Part shown: piece by piece, positions 56,337-63,402 of the stretch
How the letters are laid out: every line of letters starts with the position of its first letter
Numbering within the stretch: the first letter of the stretch is position 1
From: CAILDB01 sp049695975
GTDB taxonomy: Bacteria; Patescibacteriota; Minisyncoccia; Phycocordibacterales; GWA1-40-21
Reading direction: 5' to 3'
NCBI GenBank assembly: GCA_049695975.1
Contig: JBAVTE010000024.1
Location: forward strand, 1 to 63,402
DNA length: 63,402 nucleotides
Position numbers and translations under genes: made by a program
The notes under the pieces: model-generated
Seen by the model: the letters and a program-made list of their open reading frames with translations, nothing else
Told to the model about the DNA's origin: nothing
The model's database searches: none

Positions 56337-56684
56337 ATGACAAGAGTAAAAAGAGGAACAACAAAAAATAAGACGAGAAAAAATATCTTAAAACAGGTAA
56401 AGGGTTATAGACATGCAGGTTCCACAAAAGAGGCAGCTGCAAATACCATGATAATGCACGCTGGTGCAAACGCATTTGCCCACAGAAGAGACAAAAAGGG
56501 TGATTTTCGAAGACTCTGGAATGTTAGGATAAATGCAGGCCTTCGAGAACAGGGGACGACATACAGCAAGTTTATCGGAGCAATGAAAAAGAAGGGTATG
56601 GAAGTAGATAGAAAGATTCTGTCATTACTAGCTCAAGAAAGTCCGGAAGCATTTAAAAGATTAGTGGAGTCAGTAGGAAAATAG
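56337..56684 (+). CDS. rplT: 50S ribosomal protein L20
   Basis: 115 aa: MTRVKRGTTKNKTRKNILKQ, VKGYRHAGSTKEAAANTMIM, HAGANAFAHRRDKKGDFRRL, WNVRINAGLREQGTTYSKFI. L20 is needed early in 50S assembly and can repress its operon. A strong terminator follows. Confidence 0.96.
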   Translation: MTRVKRGTTKNKTRKNILKQVKGYRHAGSTKEAAANTMIMHAGANAFAHRRDKKGDFRRLWNVRINAGLREQGTTYSKFIGAMKKKGMEVDRKILSLLAQESPEAFKRLVESVGK

Positions 56685-56693
56685 ATTAAGAAA

Positions 56694-56728
56694 AAAGGCC
56701 CCCGAAAATCTGATTTTCGGGGGCCTTT
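56694..56728 (+). terminator. Terminator of infC-rpmI-rplT
   Basis: AAAGGCCCCCGAAAA pairs with TTTTCGGGGGCCTTT around TCTGA. Confidence 0.92.
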
Positions 56729-56789
56729 GTATTGTGTTCCACATGTTCAAAAGCACTTTGCTACGGGAGTTTTCTTTCGCCACTATTTT

Positions 56790-57392
56790 CTAGTGATTTT
56801 CTAAAACTATTCTTGAAATACTAAAGCATATTATTCCGAGCAAAATTCCCGCTACCACATCGCTAGTCCAATGAACACTCAAAACGATACGGCTAAACGC
56901 AAGTAAAGAAAAAAGTAAAATATTGGAGATAATAAAAATATTTCTTTGCCATTTTATTTTAATATATTCAGAAATTTCATAAACGAAAAATAAACATAGA
57001 ACAGTGGCTATGATTGAGTGGTTGCTAGGGAAACTAGATCCTATGGTGTCTATCGATGAACCTGCAGGTCTCACTCTCTCAGTTATCTCTTTGATAAGTG
57101 TGCCGAGAGATATTGCAAAACCAGAACTTATCAAAAGAATTTTAGATTTTGTGTGTTTGTTACTTACAAACAATACAATTGAGAGGGCAATTACAAAGAT
57201 GGAAACTGGGATTATATCGCCAATTTTGGTGATTTCTGCAAAAAATCTTTCAAAGAGTTGATTGTGTATTCCTGCAAAAAAAATTTTTACCACTTTATCA
57301 ATAGTCAAAATGAAACTGCTTTGTGTAAACACCAAACAGGTTATAATCAAAAAAAGAATAGTAGCAAGAATTGATAGCCAAAATTTTTTCAT
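56790..57392 (-). CDS. PAP2-family lipid phosphatase
   Basis: 200 aa from ATG 57392. PAP2 motifs: KEITERVRPAG (motif 1), SSFPSNHSIIATVL (motif 2, catalytic His) and SRIVLSVHWTSDVVAGILLG (motif 3). Five to six helices. Likely acts on undecaprenyl pyrophosphate or phosphatidic acid at the membrane. TATAAT on the minus strand (57399-57404) lies 6 nt before this ATG, so the start is leaderless. Confidence 0.9.
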   Translation of the reverse strand: MKKFWLSILATILFLIITCLVFTQSSFILTIDKVVKIFFAGIHNQLFERFFAEITKIGDIIPVSIFVIALSIVLFVSNKHTKSKILLISSGFAISLGTLIKEITERVRPAGSSIDTIGSSFPSNHSIIATVLCLFFVYEISEYIKIKWQRNIFIISNILLFSLLAFSRIVLSVHWTSDVVAGILLGIICFSISRIVLENH

Positions 57393-57529
57393 GAGGTTAT
57401 TATAGCAGAATGTGAATGTGTAGAGCAAAGATTGAGTTAGATATATAAATTTGGGATATTTAACAAAATAAAAAGGGAACCATTCGGTTGTTATATTGGA
57501 CTCGTTACAATTTGGATGTTAGAGCTGAA

Positions 57530-57886
57530 TTAAAACAACAATCCTAAAAGAATTGAAAAAATATTTGCAGTTAAAGATATAATAAAAGATTTGGACAGTT
57601 TTATCTCTAGTAACTGATTGTAAATAATCGTTTCTGTTAAAATAACCAATAATTCGCCAATAACGATAAAAGTGTTTCTATCGTTTATATAAGCAGGTAA
57701 AATAAACCAGAGATAGGGTAAAGTTAATGTAGATGCTAAAAATCCTACGAGAATAATTTTTAGGTTCTTTACTCCATTGTGCCTATAGAGATATTTTACG
57801 AAAATATAAACAATAGGTATCTCGACGGCGAGTGTAAGTAGAAGGGAATATAAAAATCTTGTTTCATATAACATTCTACTAAACAT
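57530..57886 (-). CDS. Hypothetical membrane protein, 118 aa
   Basis: Four hydrophobic segments (about 10-30, 40-62, 70-88, 97-117) with short loops. The first base of its start codon overlaps the last base of the upstream gene's stop (TAATG), so it is translated from the same mRNA as the peptidoglycan-binding protein. No family recognised. The gap 57429-57529 has no gene. Confidence 0.65.
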   Translation of the reverse strand: MFSRMLYETRFLYSLLLTLAVEIPIVYIFVKYLYRHNGVKNLKIILVGFLASTLTLPYLWFILPAYINDRNTFIVIGELLVILTETIIYNQLLEIKLSKSFIISLTANIFSILLGLLF

Positions 57887-58773
57887 TATTGATTACAAGT
57901 CAAAGATTTTATCTTTGCTCGAGTGATTGGTCCTACAAAACCAGTTGGACTAATTTTATTCGCTAGTTGGAATTTTTTTATTGCCCCAAGTGTCAATATT
58001 CCAAAAAAACTGGTTGATTCACTATTAAGATAATTATTTGTTCGTAGAAAGTCTTGTATAGATGAAATTTCGCTATTTTTAGAACCATATCTATGATCGC
58101 TTTGTAAACTTAAACAAGTACTTTTTGTTGATGGTACAGATATTGGATTGCTAAAAGTTTCAATTTTAATTGGAGTGTTATTGTTATATTTGGATGTTTG
58201 TTTGGATTTATATAAGTTCAACTTTCCATTAGAGTATCCTGCAATCGAATATTCGATTGTTTCTTCAATGAGTGGATTTCCAATATCAACATATCCACCA
58301 CTAGATTTTATATTTTCATCGTATACAAAAACATTTTTATCGGAGAGTTCGTCTATATACCAAAAGTCAATACTGTCAGAGCAAGGAGAATATTTATCTG
58401 ATGGATCATAATAACAATTATTTTTTTCTCTTAAAATAACTCCGCTTTTTAAGACTTTTTTAAATGGGTTAAAATTATTAATTTCAACTTGGTCAATATA
58501 GGTTTTTTTTGCAGCCAATATCTTTAAATTGTTAAATTTGTAACCCATTGAAAGGCACTCGTCCTTTTTTATTATATATGTTTCATGACCACTAACCCCT
58601 GGGCCAGTAATAAATCCAAGTAAATAAATATCTGAAAATTCATCCAAATTAACAATTTTAACACATCTACCAAGTGGATGAGAGTTTGGTGGAATTAGAT
58701 CGGCTAAAACGGTTGACGCAAACAAAAATCCAAAGGTCAATGAAAATAAAGTAAAGACAATAATTTTTTTCAT
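57886..58773 (-). CDS. Secreted protein with C-terminal peptidoglycan-binding domain
   Basis: 295 aa. A signal peptide (KKIIVFTLFSLTFGFLFAST, cut near VLA) is followed by an unknown beta-rich region with a few Cys residues, then a PG_binding_1 domain at about 235-293: SEISSIQDFLRTNNYLNSES, TLGAIKKFQLANKISPTGFV and GPITRAKIKSL. This domain style is common in exported CPR proteins. It probably sits in the cell wall; the small membrane protein downstream may assist it. Confidence 0.8.
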   Translation of the reverse strand: MKKIIVFTLFSLTFGFLFASTVLADLIPPNSHPLGRCVKIVNLDEFSDIYLLGFITGPGVSGHETYIIKKDECLSMGYKFNNLKILAAKKTYIDQVEINNFNPFKKVLKSGVILREKNNCYYDPSDKYSPCSDSIDFWYIDELSDKNVFVYDENIKSSGGYVDIGNPLIEETIEYSIAGYSNGKLNLYKSKQTSKYNNNTPIKIETFSNPISVPSTKSTCLSLQSDHRYGSKNSEISSIQDFLRTNNYLNSESTSFFGILTLGAIKKFQLANKISPTGFVGPITRAKIKSLTCNQ

Positions 58774-58923
58774 AATATCAAAATTTAATAATTGTTAATA
58801 ATTGTGATTATTATAACACATTTTTGAATCGTCAGTGGTGATTGTGGCGCGGAGAGAGTCACAAAGTAATTATATTTCTACTTAGAAATAGTCCATTAAG
58901 GTATCACATTAGATTAATGGAAT

Positions 58924-59796
58924 CTATTGTAGATAACCTCTGTTATATCTCTTAAGAATTTTTAGTAAGTTCTCATTAATTTCCTCTCCTCCCAATTTAC
59001 TATTTTGTATTTCATTCATTAATTCGGAAATTTTTGCTTGTTTTTCTGCTTTTTCTGAATTTTCATTTTTAACAATTCTGACAATTTTTATAAATTCTGG
59101 AAATGTTAGGTCTTTATTATTTTTTGTTTTTTCAAGAGCGAGTATTAAATTTTCTATATTTAAATAAGTTAATCTCTTTGAATCACTATTTATTTGTAAT
59201 TTATTTTGGTTATTAAAAATAGTTAGAATTCTTATTAATATAGCAAGTCTATCAAATTTTATACTAAATATATTAGGTATAGATTCTATATACCCAATGA
59301 CTAATTTTTGAGTGTTTTCATTTAAATTATCGCTAAATAAATTAATACAATTTTTTATGTATTCAATTTTTCTCCCCATTGATTCTTCCGCATAGCCTAA
59401 AATTCGTGGCATTTTTTGAATCAATTCAATAGGATTCTCAAAACCTTGTCCTTTTAACCACTCTATTTTTTTACCCATAGATTCTTCCGCAAGGCCTAAA
59501 ATTGGTGGCATTTTTTGAATCAATTCAATAGGATTCTCAAAACCTTGTTCTTTCAACCATTCAATTTTTCTCCCCATTGATTCTTCCGCATAGCCTAAAA
59601 TTCGTGGCATTTTTTGAATCAATTCAATAGGATTCTCAAATCCAATTTTTTTTAATCCTTCTATTTTATTTAAAATAGAAGATTCATCTTTTGTAATACT
59701 TTCAGGAGAAAAACCTAATTTTTCTAATATAGAATATATTTCATCGGAATAACGCAAATCATCTACTGGCTTATCTGGATTAAATTTATCATTCAT
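58924..59796 (-). CDS. mTERF-like helical repeat protein
   Basis: 290 aa from ATG 59796. Residues 44-142 consist of three nearly identical 33-residue units (KIEWLKEQGFENPIELIQKM, P.ILG.AEESMG). Each unit pairs a helix with a Pro-Ile-Leu turn, as in mitochondrial transcription termination factor (mTERF) motifs; two weaker units may precede and follow. The C-terminal half is charged and helical. mTERF proteins bind nucleic acids; bacterial members of unknown function occur in CPR and Rickettsia-like genomes. The near-identity of the DNA repeats (59371-59667) indicates recent expansion. Confidence 0.7.
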   Translation of the reverse strand: MNDKFNPDKPVDDLRYSDEIYSILEKLGFSPESITKDESSILNKIEGLKKIGFENPIELIQKMPRILGYAEESMGRKIEWLKEQGFENPIELIQKMPPILGLAEESMGKKIEWLKGQGFENPIELIQKMPRILGYAEESMGRKIEYIKNCINLFSDNLNENTQKLVIGYIESIPNIFSIKFDRLAILIRILTIFNNQNKLQINSDSKRLTYLNIENLILALEKTKNNKDLTFPEFIKIVRIVKNENSEKAEKQAKISELMNEIQNSKLGGEEINENLLKILKRYNRGYLQ

Positions 59797-59873
59797 AAAT
59801 ATAATATTATCATACAAAATATAAACACACTATTGCAGTGTAGTCTTATTTATATCTATATAAGTATATACTA

Positions 59874-60060
59874 GTGGAGATGGCGAGAGTATCTCCCTCG
59901 ACTAAAGTTTCGCCGTCGCTCAACTTTGTCTGGGCACCAGCTCGTCTGTTTTTCTTGCTAGAAAAACATGACTCCGCTGTTCGATTCTCGCATGCAAGCA
60001 AAGCAGTTTGCTTGCTCATCTCCACAAAATTAAAATCGCCCATTCAGGCGACTTAATTTT
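59874..60060. repeat. tmRNA 3'-end element: hairpin, inverted copy, shared boxes, direct copy
   Basis: Immediately downstream of the tmRNA (which is on the minus strand): CATCTCCACAAAATTAA (60017-60033) is the exact complement of 60053-60069, giving a 17-bp stem that includes the tmRNA 3' end, with CGCC/GGCG inside. The inverted copy continues as GTTCGATTCTCGC (59979-59991) but is split by a 25-nt hairpin (GCAAGCAAA/TTTGCTTGC). Then follow box CTAGCAAG (59954-59961, minus) with AGCA-loop hairpin, box TGAGCGACGGCGAAAC (59907-59922, minus), and a direct copy of the tmRNA end (59874-59888 equals 60061-60075). Confidence 0.75.
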
Positions 60061-60061
60061 G

Positions 60062-60458
60062 TGGAGATGGCGAGAATCGAACTCGCGTGCAAAAGATAGT
60101 TTTCAGTGGGTCTACAAAGTATAGAATATTTTTTTCGCCACGAGGACGAATTTAAATAAAAAAGTTCGAAATAAACAAAATGCTTTTTTATCGATCTCTT
60201 AATCTCGGAAGTAGGGCAGAGAAGACCTACTTTCTTGTCTGATTATATTACACCGCTTTTCCGCTATCAGATATTACGGAAGGCGACGTCGCTTAGGCTA
60301 AAGCGTAAGCGAATTGAAAGTCCTTCACTCCGAAGAATGGAGAAACGATCTTTGAAATGCGATTTGCATTTATGATCCCTGTTAGTTTTAGGAGATAAAC
60401 AGAGTTGCTCCACTTTGCGCAAAGAAGTACCGGTCTTTTGTCTAGGCCGATCATCCCC
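60062..60458 (-). ncRNA. ssrA: tmRNA (transfer-messenger RNA)
   Basis: On the minus strand the 5' end GGGGATGATCGGCC (from 60458) pairs with the 3' end CATCTCC (60063-60069), discriminator A at 60062; CCA is not encoded. The T arm reads GAGTTCGATTCTCGC. The tag frame starts at GCA (60365-60367) and runs 24 codons to TAA (60293-60295): it begins ANRISKIVSPFFG and ends VKDFQFAYALA, with the typical YALA proteolysis signal. Pairs functionally with smpB just upstream on the same strand. Confidence 0.93.
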
Positions 60459-60535
60459 CTAAAACATTTTTGTTGCAAAAATGTTCGGGCGAACAAATTT
60501 GATTTCTGAAATCAAATTTGTTTTAGCCATACTTA

Positions 60536-60808
60536 TTATAAAATATGGCCTATTTTATTTATATATTTATTCAAGATTCTCTTTTTCTCCCTTGCTCCCC
60601 ATAGACTTTTTAAAAACCTTTCTCGATTAAAAGCGTTTGCTTTATCTACAATTTCTTCCGTATGAATCATAAATAAGGGTCGTCTGTTCCTTGTAGCTAA
60701 TACTTTCCCATAGTTATGGTCTTTCAGCCTTTGGTTTGGGTCTTCTGTACAACCCACATATAAGCGATCATCTTTTTTGCTTAATAAAATATAAACAAAA
60801 TATGACAT
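60536..60808 (-). CDS. GIY-YIG domain endonuclease, short form
   Basis: 90 aa; FVYILLSKKDDRLYVGCTED carries the GIY-YIG pattern as VYI...YVG, followed by Arg27 (PNQRLKDHNYG) and Glu63 in NRERFLKS. Stand-alone proteins of this UPF0213/YhbQ type are probable nucleases of unclear role. It lies 6 nt downstream of smpB and before ssrA, all on the minus strand. Confidence 0.9.
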   Translation of the reverse strand: MSYFVYILLSKKDDRLYVGCTEDPNQRLKDHNYGKVLATRNRRPLFMIHTEEIVDKANAFNRERFLKSLWGAREKKRILNKYINKIGHIL

Positions 60809-60814
60809 ATTTTT

Positions 60815-61258
60815 TTATTCATTTTTCAATGTTCTCCTGTCTTCTCTATCGAGCTCGCGTTTCATTATGCTAGCTCTTTTGTCGAAACTCTTTTTGCCTT
60901 TTGCTATCCCGATCTCTATTTTGAGTTTCTTGCCTTTATTATACACCGAAGTAGCAACTATTGTCAATCCTTTTTGATTTTCCGCATCTGCGAGTTGTTT
61001 TATTTCTTTTTTAGTTAGTAAAAGTTTCCTATTTCTTCTAGAGTCATAATCTTCCGGAACATTTTTGGGCTGAATAGGTGTAATGTTTGCGCCCACGAGA
61101 TATGCTTCACCTCCACGCACTATTGCATATGCACCTTCGAGAGAAGCCCGTCCTGCCTTGAGCGCCTTGACCTCAAAACCCAAAAGCTCTATCCCCGCTG
61201 AGAATTTTTCTAAAATTTCATAATTAAAATATGCTTTTTTGTTTTGTATCAAACTCAT
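60815..61258 (-). CDS. smpB: SsrA-binding protein SmpB
   Basis: 147 aa: LIQNKKAYFNYEILEKFSAG, IELLGFEVKALKAGRASLEG, AYAIVRGGEAYLVGANITPI and the C-terminal KGKKSFDKRASIMKRELDRE tail. SmpB guides tmRNA into stalled ribosomes. The gene order smpB, GIY-YIG, ssrA on one strand forms a trans-translation locus. Confidence 0.97.
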   Translation of the reverse strand: MSLIQNKKAYFNYEILEKFSAGIELLGFEVKALKAGRASLEGAYAIVRGGEAYLVGANITPIQPKNVPEDYDSRRNRKLLLTKKEIKQLADAENQKGLTIVATSVYNKGKKLKIEIGIAKGKKSFDKRASIMKRELDREDRRTLKNE

Positions 61259-61320
61259 ACATTTCTTATCATATCAAATTAAACTTTTTTTATATAGTGA
61301 AATGTGTTATAATTTTTTCT

Positions 61321-63279
61321 ATGAAAATATTTCAAAAAACTCCGCAAAAGGGAAACAAAAAGGGTGGGGGAATGCTCGGTGGGGACAATATGAAGTTTTT
61401 GACGCAGGTCACAAATGCAATTCTTATTATAATTATTATTTCTTTTGCTTTTTCCTTATTATTTAATAATGGTCCGAAGAAGGAAAATATTCCCATTTCA
61501 CAGCTTGCGTCAGATATTTCTCTCGGTCTTGTAAAAGAGATTACAGTTTTGGGAGACAATCTAAATATTACTTATAATGCTTTTGGCACAAGCACACCAG
61601 TAGAAAAAACTTCACAGAAAGAAATCGGGGTTGCTCTTACTGATACACTTGCAAATTATAAAGTTTCCCAAGACAAGCTGAATATTGTGAAGATAGATAT
61701 AGTTTCTGATCGAGGTTTTTGGTATTGGGTACTTGAGCTTGCACCTTTTCTCTTGCCTTTAATTTTTATTATTATTTTTATTTGGTATCTGACAAGACAG
61801 ATCAAAGGCCCGGGTATGCAGGCTTTTTCTTTTGGGCAGTCAAAAGCGAGAATTATTTTACCAAGTGATAAAAAACAGAGAATTACTTTTGCGGATGTTG
61901 CAGGAGCAAAAGAAGCAAAAGAAGAGCTTACCGAAGTTGTAGATTTTTTGAAAAATCCAAAAAAGTTTTTGGAAATTGGCGCAAAAATTCCAAAAGGTAT
62001 TTTGCTTATGGGCGCGCCGGGCACGGGAAAAACAATTTTGGCTCGTGCAGTAGCCGGCGAGGCTGGTGTAGCGTTCTTTTCAATTTCCGGATCAGAATTT
62101 GTAGAAATGTTTGTGGGTGTGGGTGCATCTCGTGTGCGTGACCTTTTCAAAATGGCCAAGTCCACTGCACCAGCGATTATATTTATTGATGAAATAGATG
62201 CTGTAGGCCGTGTGAGAGGTGCCGGAATGGGCGGAGGAAATGATGAGAGGGAACAAACTTTAAACCAGATTCTTGTGGAAATGGATGGTTTTGAACCGAA
62301 TGAAAAAGTGATAGTGATGGCTGCGACAAACAGACCCGATGTGCTTGATCCTGCACTTCTTCGACCTGGCAGATTTGATAGGCGAGTAGTGATTGACCTG
62401 CCAGATAGAAATGACAGGGAGGCTATACTCATCATCCATTCAAAAGAAAAACCTTTTGCCGAAGATGTAAATTTGAAAATTATTGCAGAAAGGACGCCGG
62501 GATTTTCTGGTGCTGATCTATACTCTCTTATGAATGAAGGCGCGATACTTGCCGCGAGAGAAAATAGAAAAAAAGTTTCTCAGTTTGACCTTGTGAGGTC
62601 AATCGAAAAAGTGATGATGGGTCCTGAAAGGAAGAGTCATTTACTTTCAAAGAAAGAAAAAGAAATCACAGCATACCACGAGGCGGGACACGCACTTGTG
62701 GCATCTGTTCTTCCTTATGCTGATCCGGTACACAAGATTTCAATCATTTCTCGCGGAAGAGCTGCTGGTTACACTTTGAATCTTCCTCTTGAGGAGAGAC
62801 GACTCCAATCAAAAAAAGAATTTCTAGATGATATTGCCGTGTCACTTGGCGGATATGTGGCAGAGAAAAATATTTTTGGAGATATTACGACTGGTCCTTC
62901 AAATGATTTGCAAGTTTCTTCAGCACTTGCCAGAGATATGGTTACAAAGTACGGAATGTCAGAAATGTTTGGACCAGTAGCCCTTGAAGGTGATGGTGGC
63001 AGAGCAATGTTTGGTCACGGAGTCGGAGACAAAGAATATTCCGACAAAGTAAATTCTCAAATTGATGCGGAGGTCTCGAGAATAATAGACGAAGCAATGA
63101 AAAAAGCGGAATTAATTTTAGGAGAATACAGAAAAGCTCTAGATAATATTGCGAAGACTCTTATGGATGTAGAAACAATAGAGAGAGATGATTTTGAAAA
63201 GATATTGATAGTAAATGGTATTATACCGAAAAAGAAGGATGTTATTTCGACGGATGAGGAGAAAGGTGAAAAATCCTAA
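61321..63279 (+). CDS. ftsH: ATP-dependent zinc metalloprotease FtsH
   Basis: 652 aa from ATG 61321, 7 nt after TATAAT (61308-61313); the frame extends 30 codons upstream through the promoter and is not used. Two N-terminal membrane helices (about 28-48 and 137-156), AAA+ Walker A GAPGTGKT at 231-238, Walker B IIFIDEIDAVG, SRH NRPDVLDPALLRPGRFDR, and zinc motif HEAGH at 453-457. FtsH degrades membrane and misfolded proteins, including ssrA-tagged ones. Confidence 0.97.
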   Translation: MKIFQKTPQKGNKKGGGMLGGDNMKFLTQVTNAILIIIIISFAFSLLFNNGPKKENIPISQLASDISLGLVKEITVLGDNLNITYNAFGTSTPVEKTSQKEIGVALTDTLANYKVSQDKLNIVKIDIVSDRGFWYWVLELAPFLLPLIFIIIFIWYLTRQIKGPGMQAFSFGQSKARIILPSDKKQRITFADVAGAKEAKEELTEVVDFLKNPKKFLEIGAKIPKGILLMGAPGTGKTILARAVAGEAGVAFFSISGSEFVEMFVGVGASRVRDLFKMAKSTAPAIIFIDEIDAVGRVRGAGMGGGNDEREQTLNQILVEMDGFEPNEKVIVMAATNRPDVLDPALLRPGRFDRRVVIDLPDRNDREAILIIHSKEKPFAEDVNLKIIAERTPGFSGADLYSLMNEGAILAARENRKKVSQFDLVRSIEKVMMGPERKSHLLSKKEKEITAYHEAGHALVASVLPYADPVHKISIISRGRAAGYTLNLPLEERRLQSKKEFLDDIAVSLGGYVAEKNIFGDITTGPSNDLQVSSALARDMVTKYGMSEMFGPVALEGDGGRAMFGHGVGDKEYSDKVNSQIDAEVSRIIDEAMKKAELILGEYRKALDNIAKTLMDVETIERDDFEKILIVNGIIPKKKDVISTDEEKGEKS

Positions 63280-63283
63280 TCTT

Positions 63284-63402
63284 ATGTTTAGCACGAGCAA
63301 GGATATTTACCAGACACTTTTCTTTAGTGACTTATCTCACGATTTGTCTAAAAGTTTTTCTATTTTGTCTTTGCGGGTAAAACGAAGAAATCCAGAATTA
63401 TT
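63284..63402 (+). CDS. Start of a further gene, cut by the window end
   Basis: ATG 63284, 5 nt after the ftsH stop, opens a frame of at least 39 codons (MFSTSKDIYQTLFFSDLSHD then LSKSFSILSLRVKRRNPEL) that runs off the window without a stop. The close spacing suggests co-transcription with ftsH. Product not recognised from this fragment. Confidence 0.5.
   Translation, partial: MFSTSKDIYQTLFFSDLSHDLSKSFSILSLRVKRRNPEL

Noticed and set aside
59371..59667. Three 99-bp near-identical repeats as a possible CRISPR or satellite array
   Set aside because: They are contiguous without spacers and are in frame inside a protein-coding gene (mTERF-like units).
60293..60496. 67-codon minus-strand ORF
   Set aside because: It is the tmRNA itself; the end of the ORF is the proteolysis tag (FAYALA), which explains the open frame.
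61231..61320. 30-codon N-terminal extension of FtsH
   Set aside because: It contains the TATAAT box and has no FtsH similarity; the start at 61321 fits a leaderless mRNA.

Overview
This window looks like part of a chromosome from a Candidate Phyla Radiation (Patescibacteria) bacterium, most likely a Parcubacteria/Paceibacteria lineage. The DNA is AT-rich with short intergenic gaps. It mixes core translation genes (S12, S7, EF-G, EF-Tu, S10, L3, L4, L23, L2, L10, L7/L12, IF-3, L35, L20, L19, L28, SmpB, tmRNA, FtsH) with many small membrane and hypothetical proteins, type IV pilus and ComEC genes, and tail-fibre-like surface proteins. Many genes have a TATAAT box 6-9 nt before the start codon, implying leaderless mRNAs. 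The family-level placement is inference; there is no rRNA in the window.

Layout. 1-6 kb: accessory region in which unrelated genes (S41 protease, NYN nuclease, kinase-like protein, SOUL protein) are separated by copies of a 72-bp unit identical in design to the 3' end of the first gene. 6-9.3 kb: EcoRI-type adenine methylase, unknown membrane protein, DUF262-HNH nuclease and a second membrane protein, resembling a defence module. 9.4-11.5 kb: a Panacea-type toxin-antitoxin pair with a 38-bp palindromic operator, plus small genes. 11.7-15.6 kb: surface polysaccharide genes. 15.7-19.6 kb: RuvX/tRNA-binding fusion, DedA, then pilM and pilN/pilO-like genes. 19.9-24.9 kb: phosphomannose isomerase, phosphomannomutase and two large GH130 proteins, which together suggest mannoside use (mannoside to Man-1-P to Man-6-P to Fru-6-P). 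25-33 kb: RNA modification genes, L19, PduO-type protein, slipin, TrmH-like methylase, a CsoR-controlled copper locus with a P-type ATPase stump, a cupin and a Sua5-like protein. 33-38 kb: RNase H, split ComEC and several small proteins with strong Shine-Dalgarno sites. 38-51.6 kb: L28, M50 protease, the str operon (interrupted by a small toxin-antitoxin-like pair and by a secreted protein gene), a shortened S10 operon, a surface protein, and L10-L7/L12 with an L10 leader. 51.9-63.4 kb: winged-helix regulator, channel-like protein, a structured ncRNA, beta-CASP nuclease, infC-rpmI-rplT, lipid phosphatase, peptidoglycan-binding protein, a mTERF-like repeat protein, the trans-translation locus (smpB, GIY-YIG, ssrA) and ftsH.

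Four tRNA genes (Arg-TCT, Val-TAC, Leu-GAG, His-GTG) and one tmRNA are present. Three of these RNA genes (Val, Leu, tmRNA) are followed by a perfect long hairpin and then a degenerate direct copy of their own 3' end. The Leu and tmRNA elements also share internal sequence boxes that recur elsewhere in the window. This, together with the 72-bp units at 0.8-6 kb, is the most unusual non-coding structure here.

All functional calls rest on motifs and family recognition by eye. Start sites that differ from the longest reading frame are explained in each entry.
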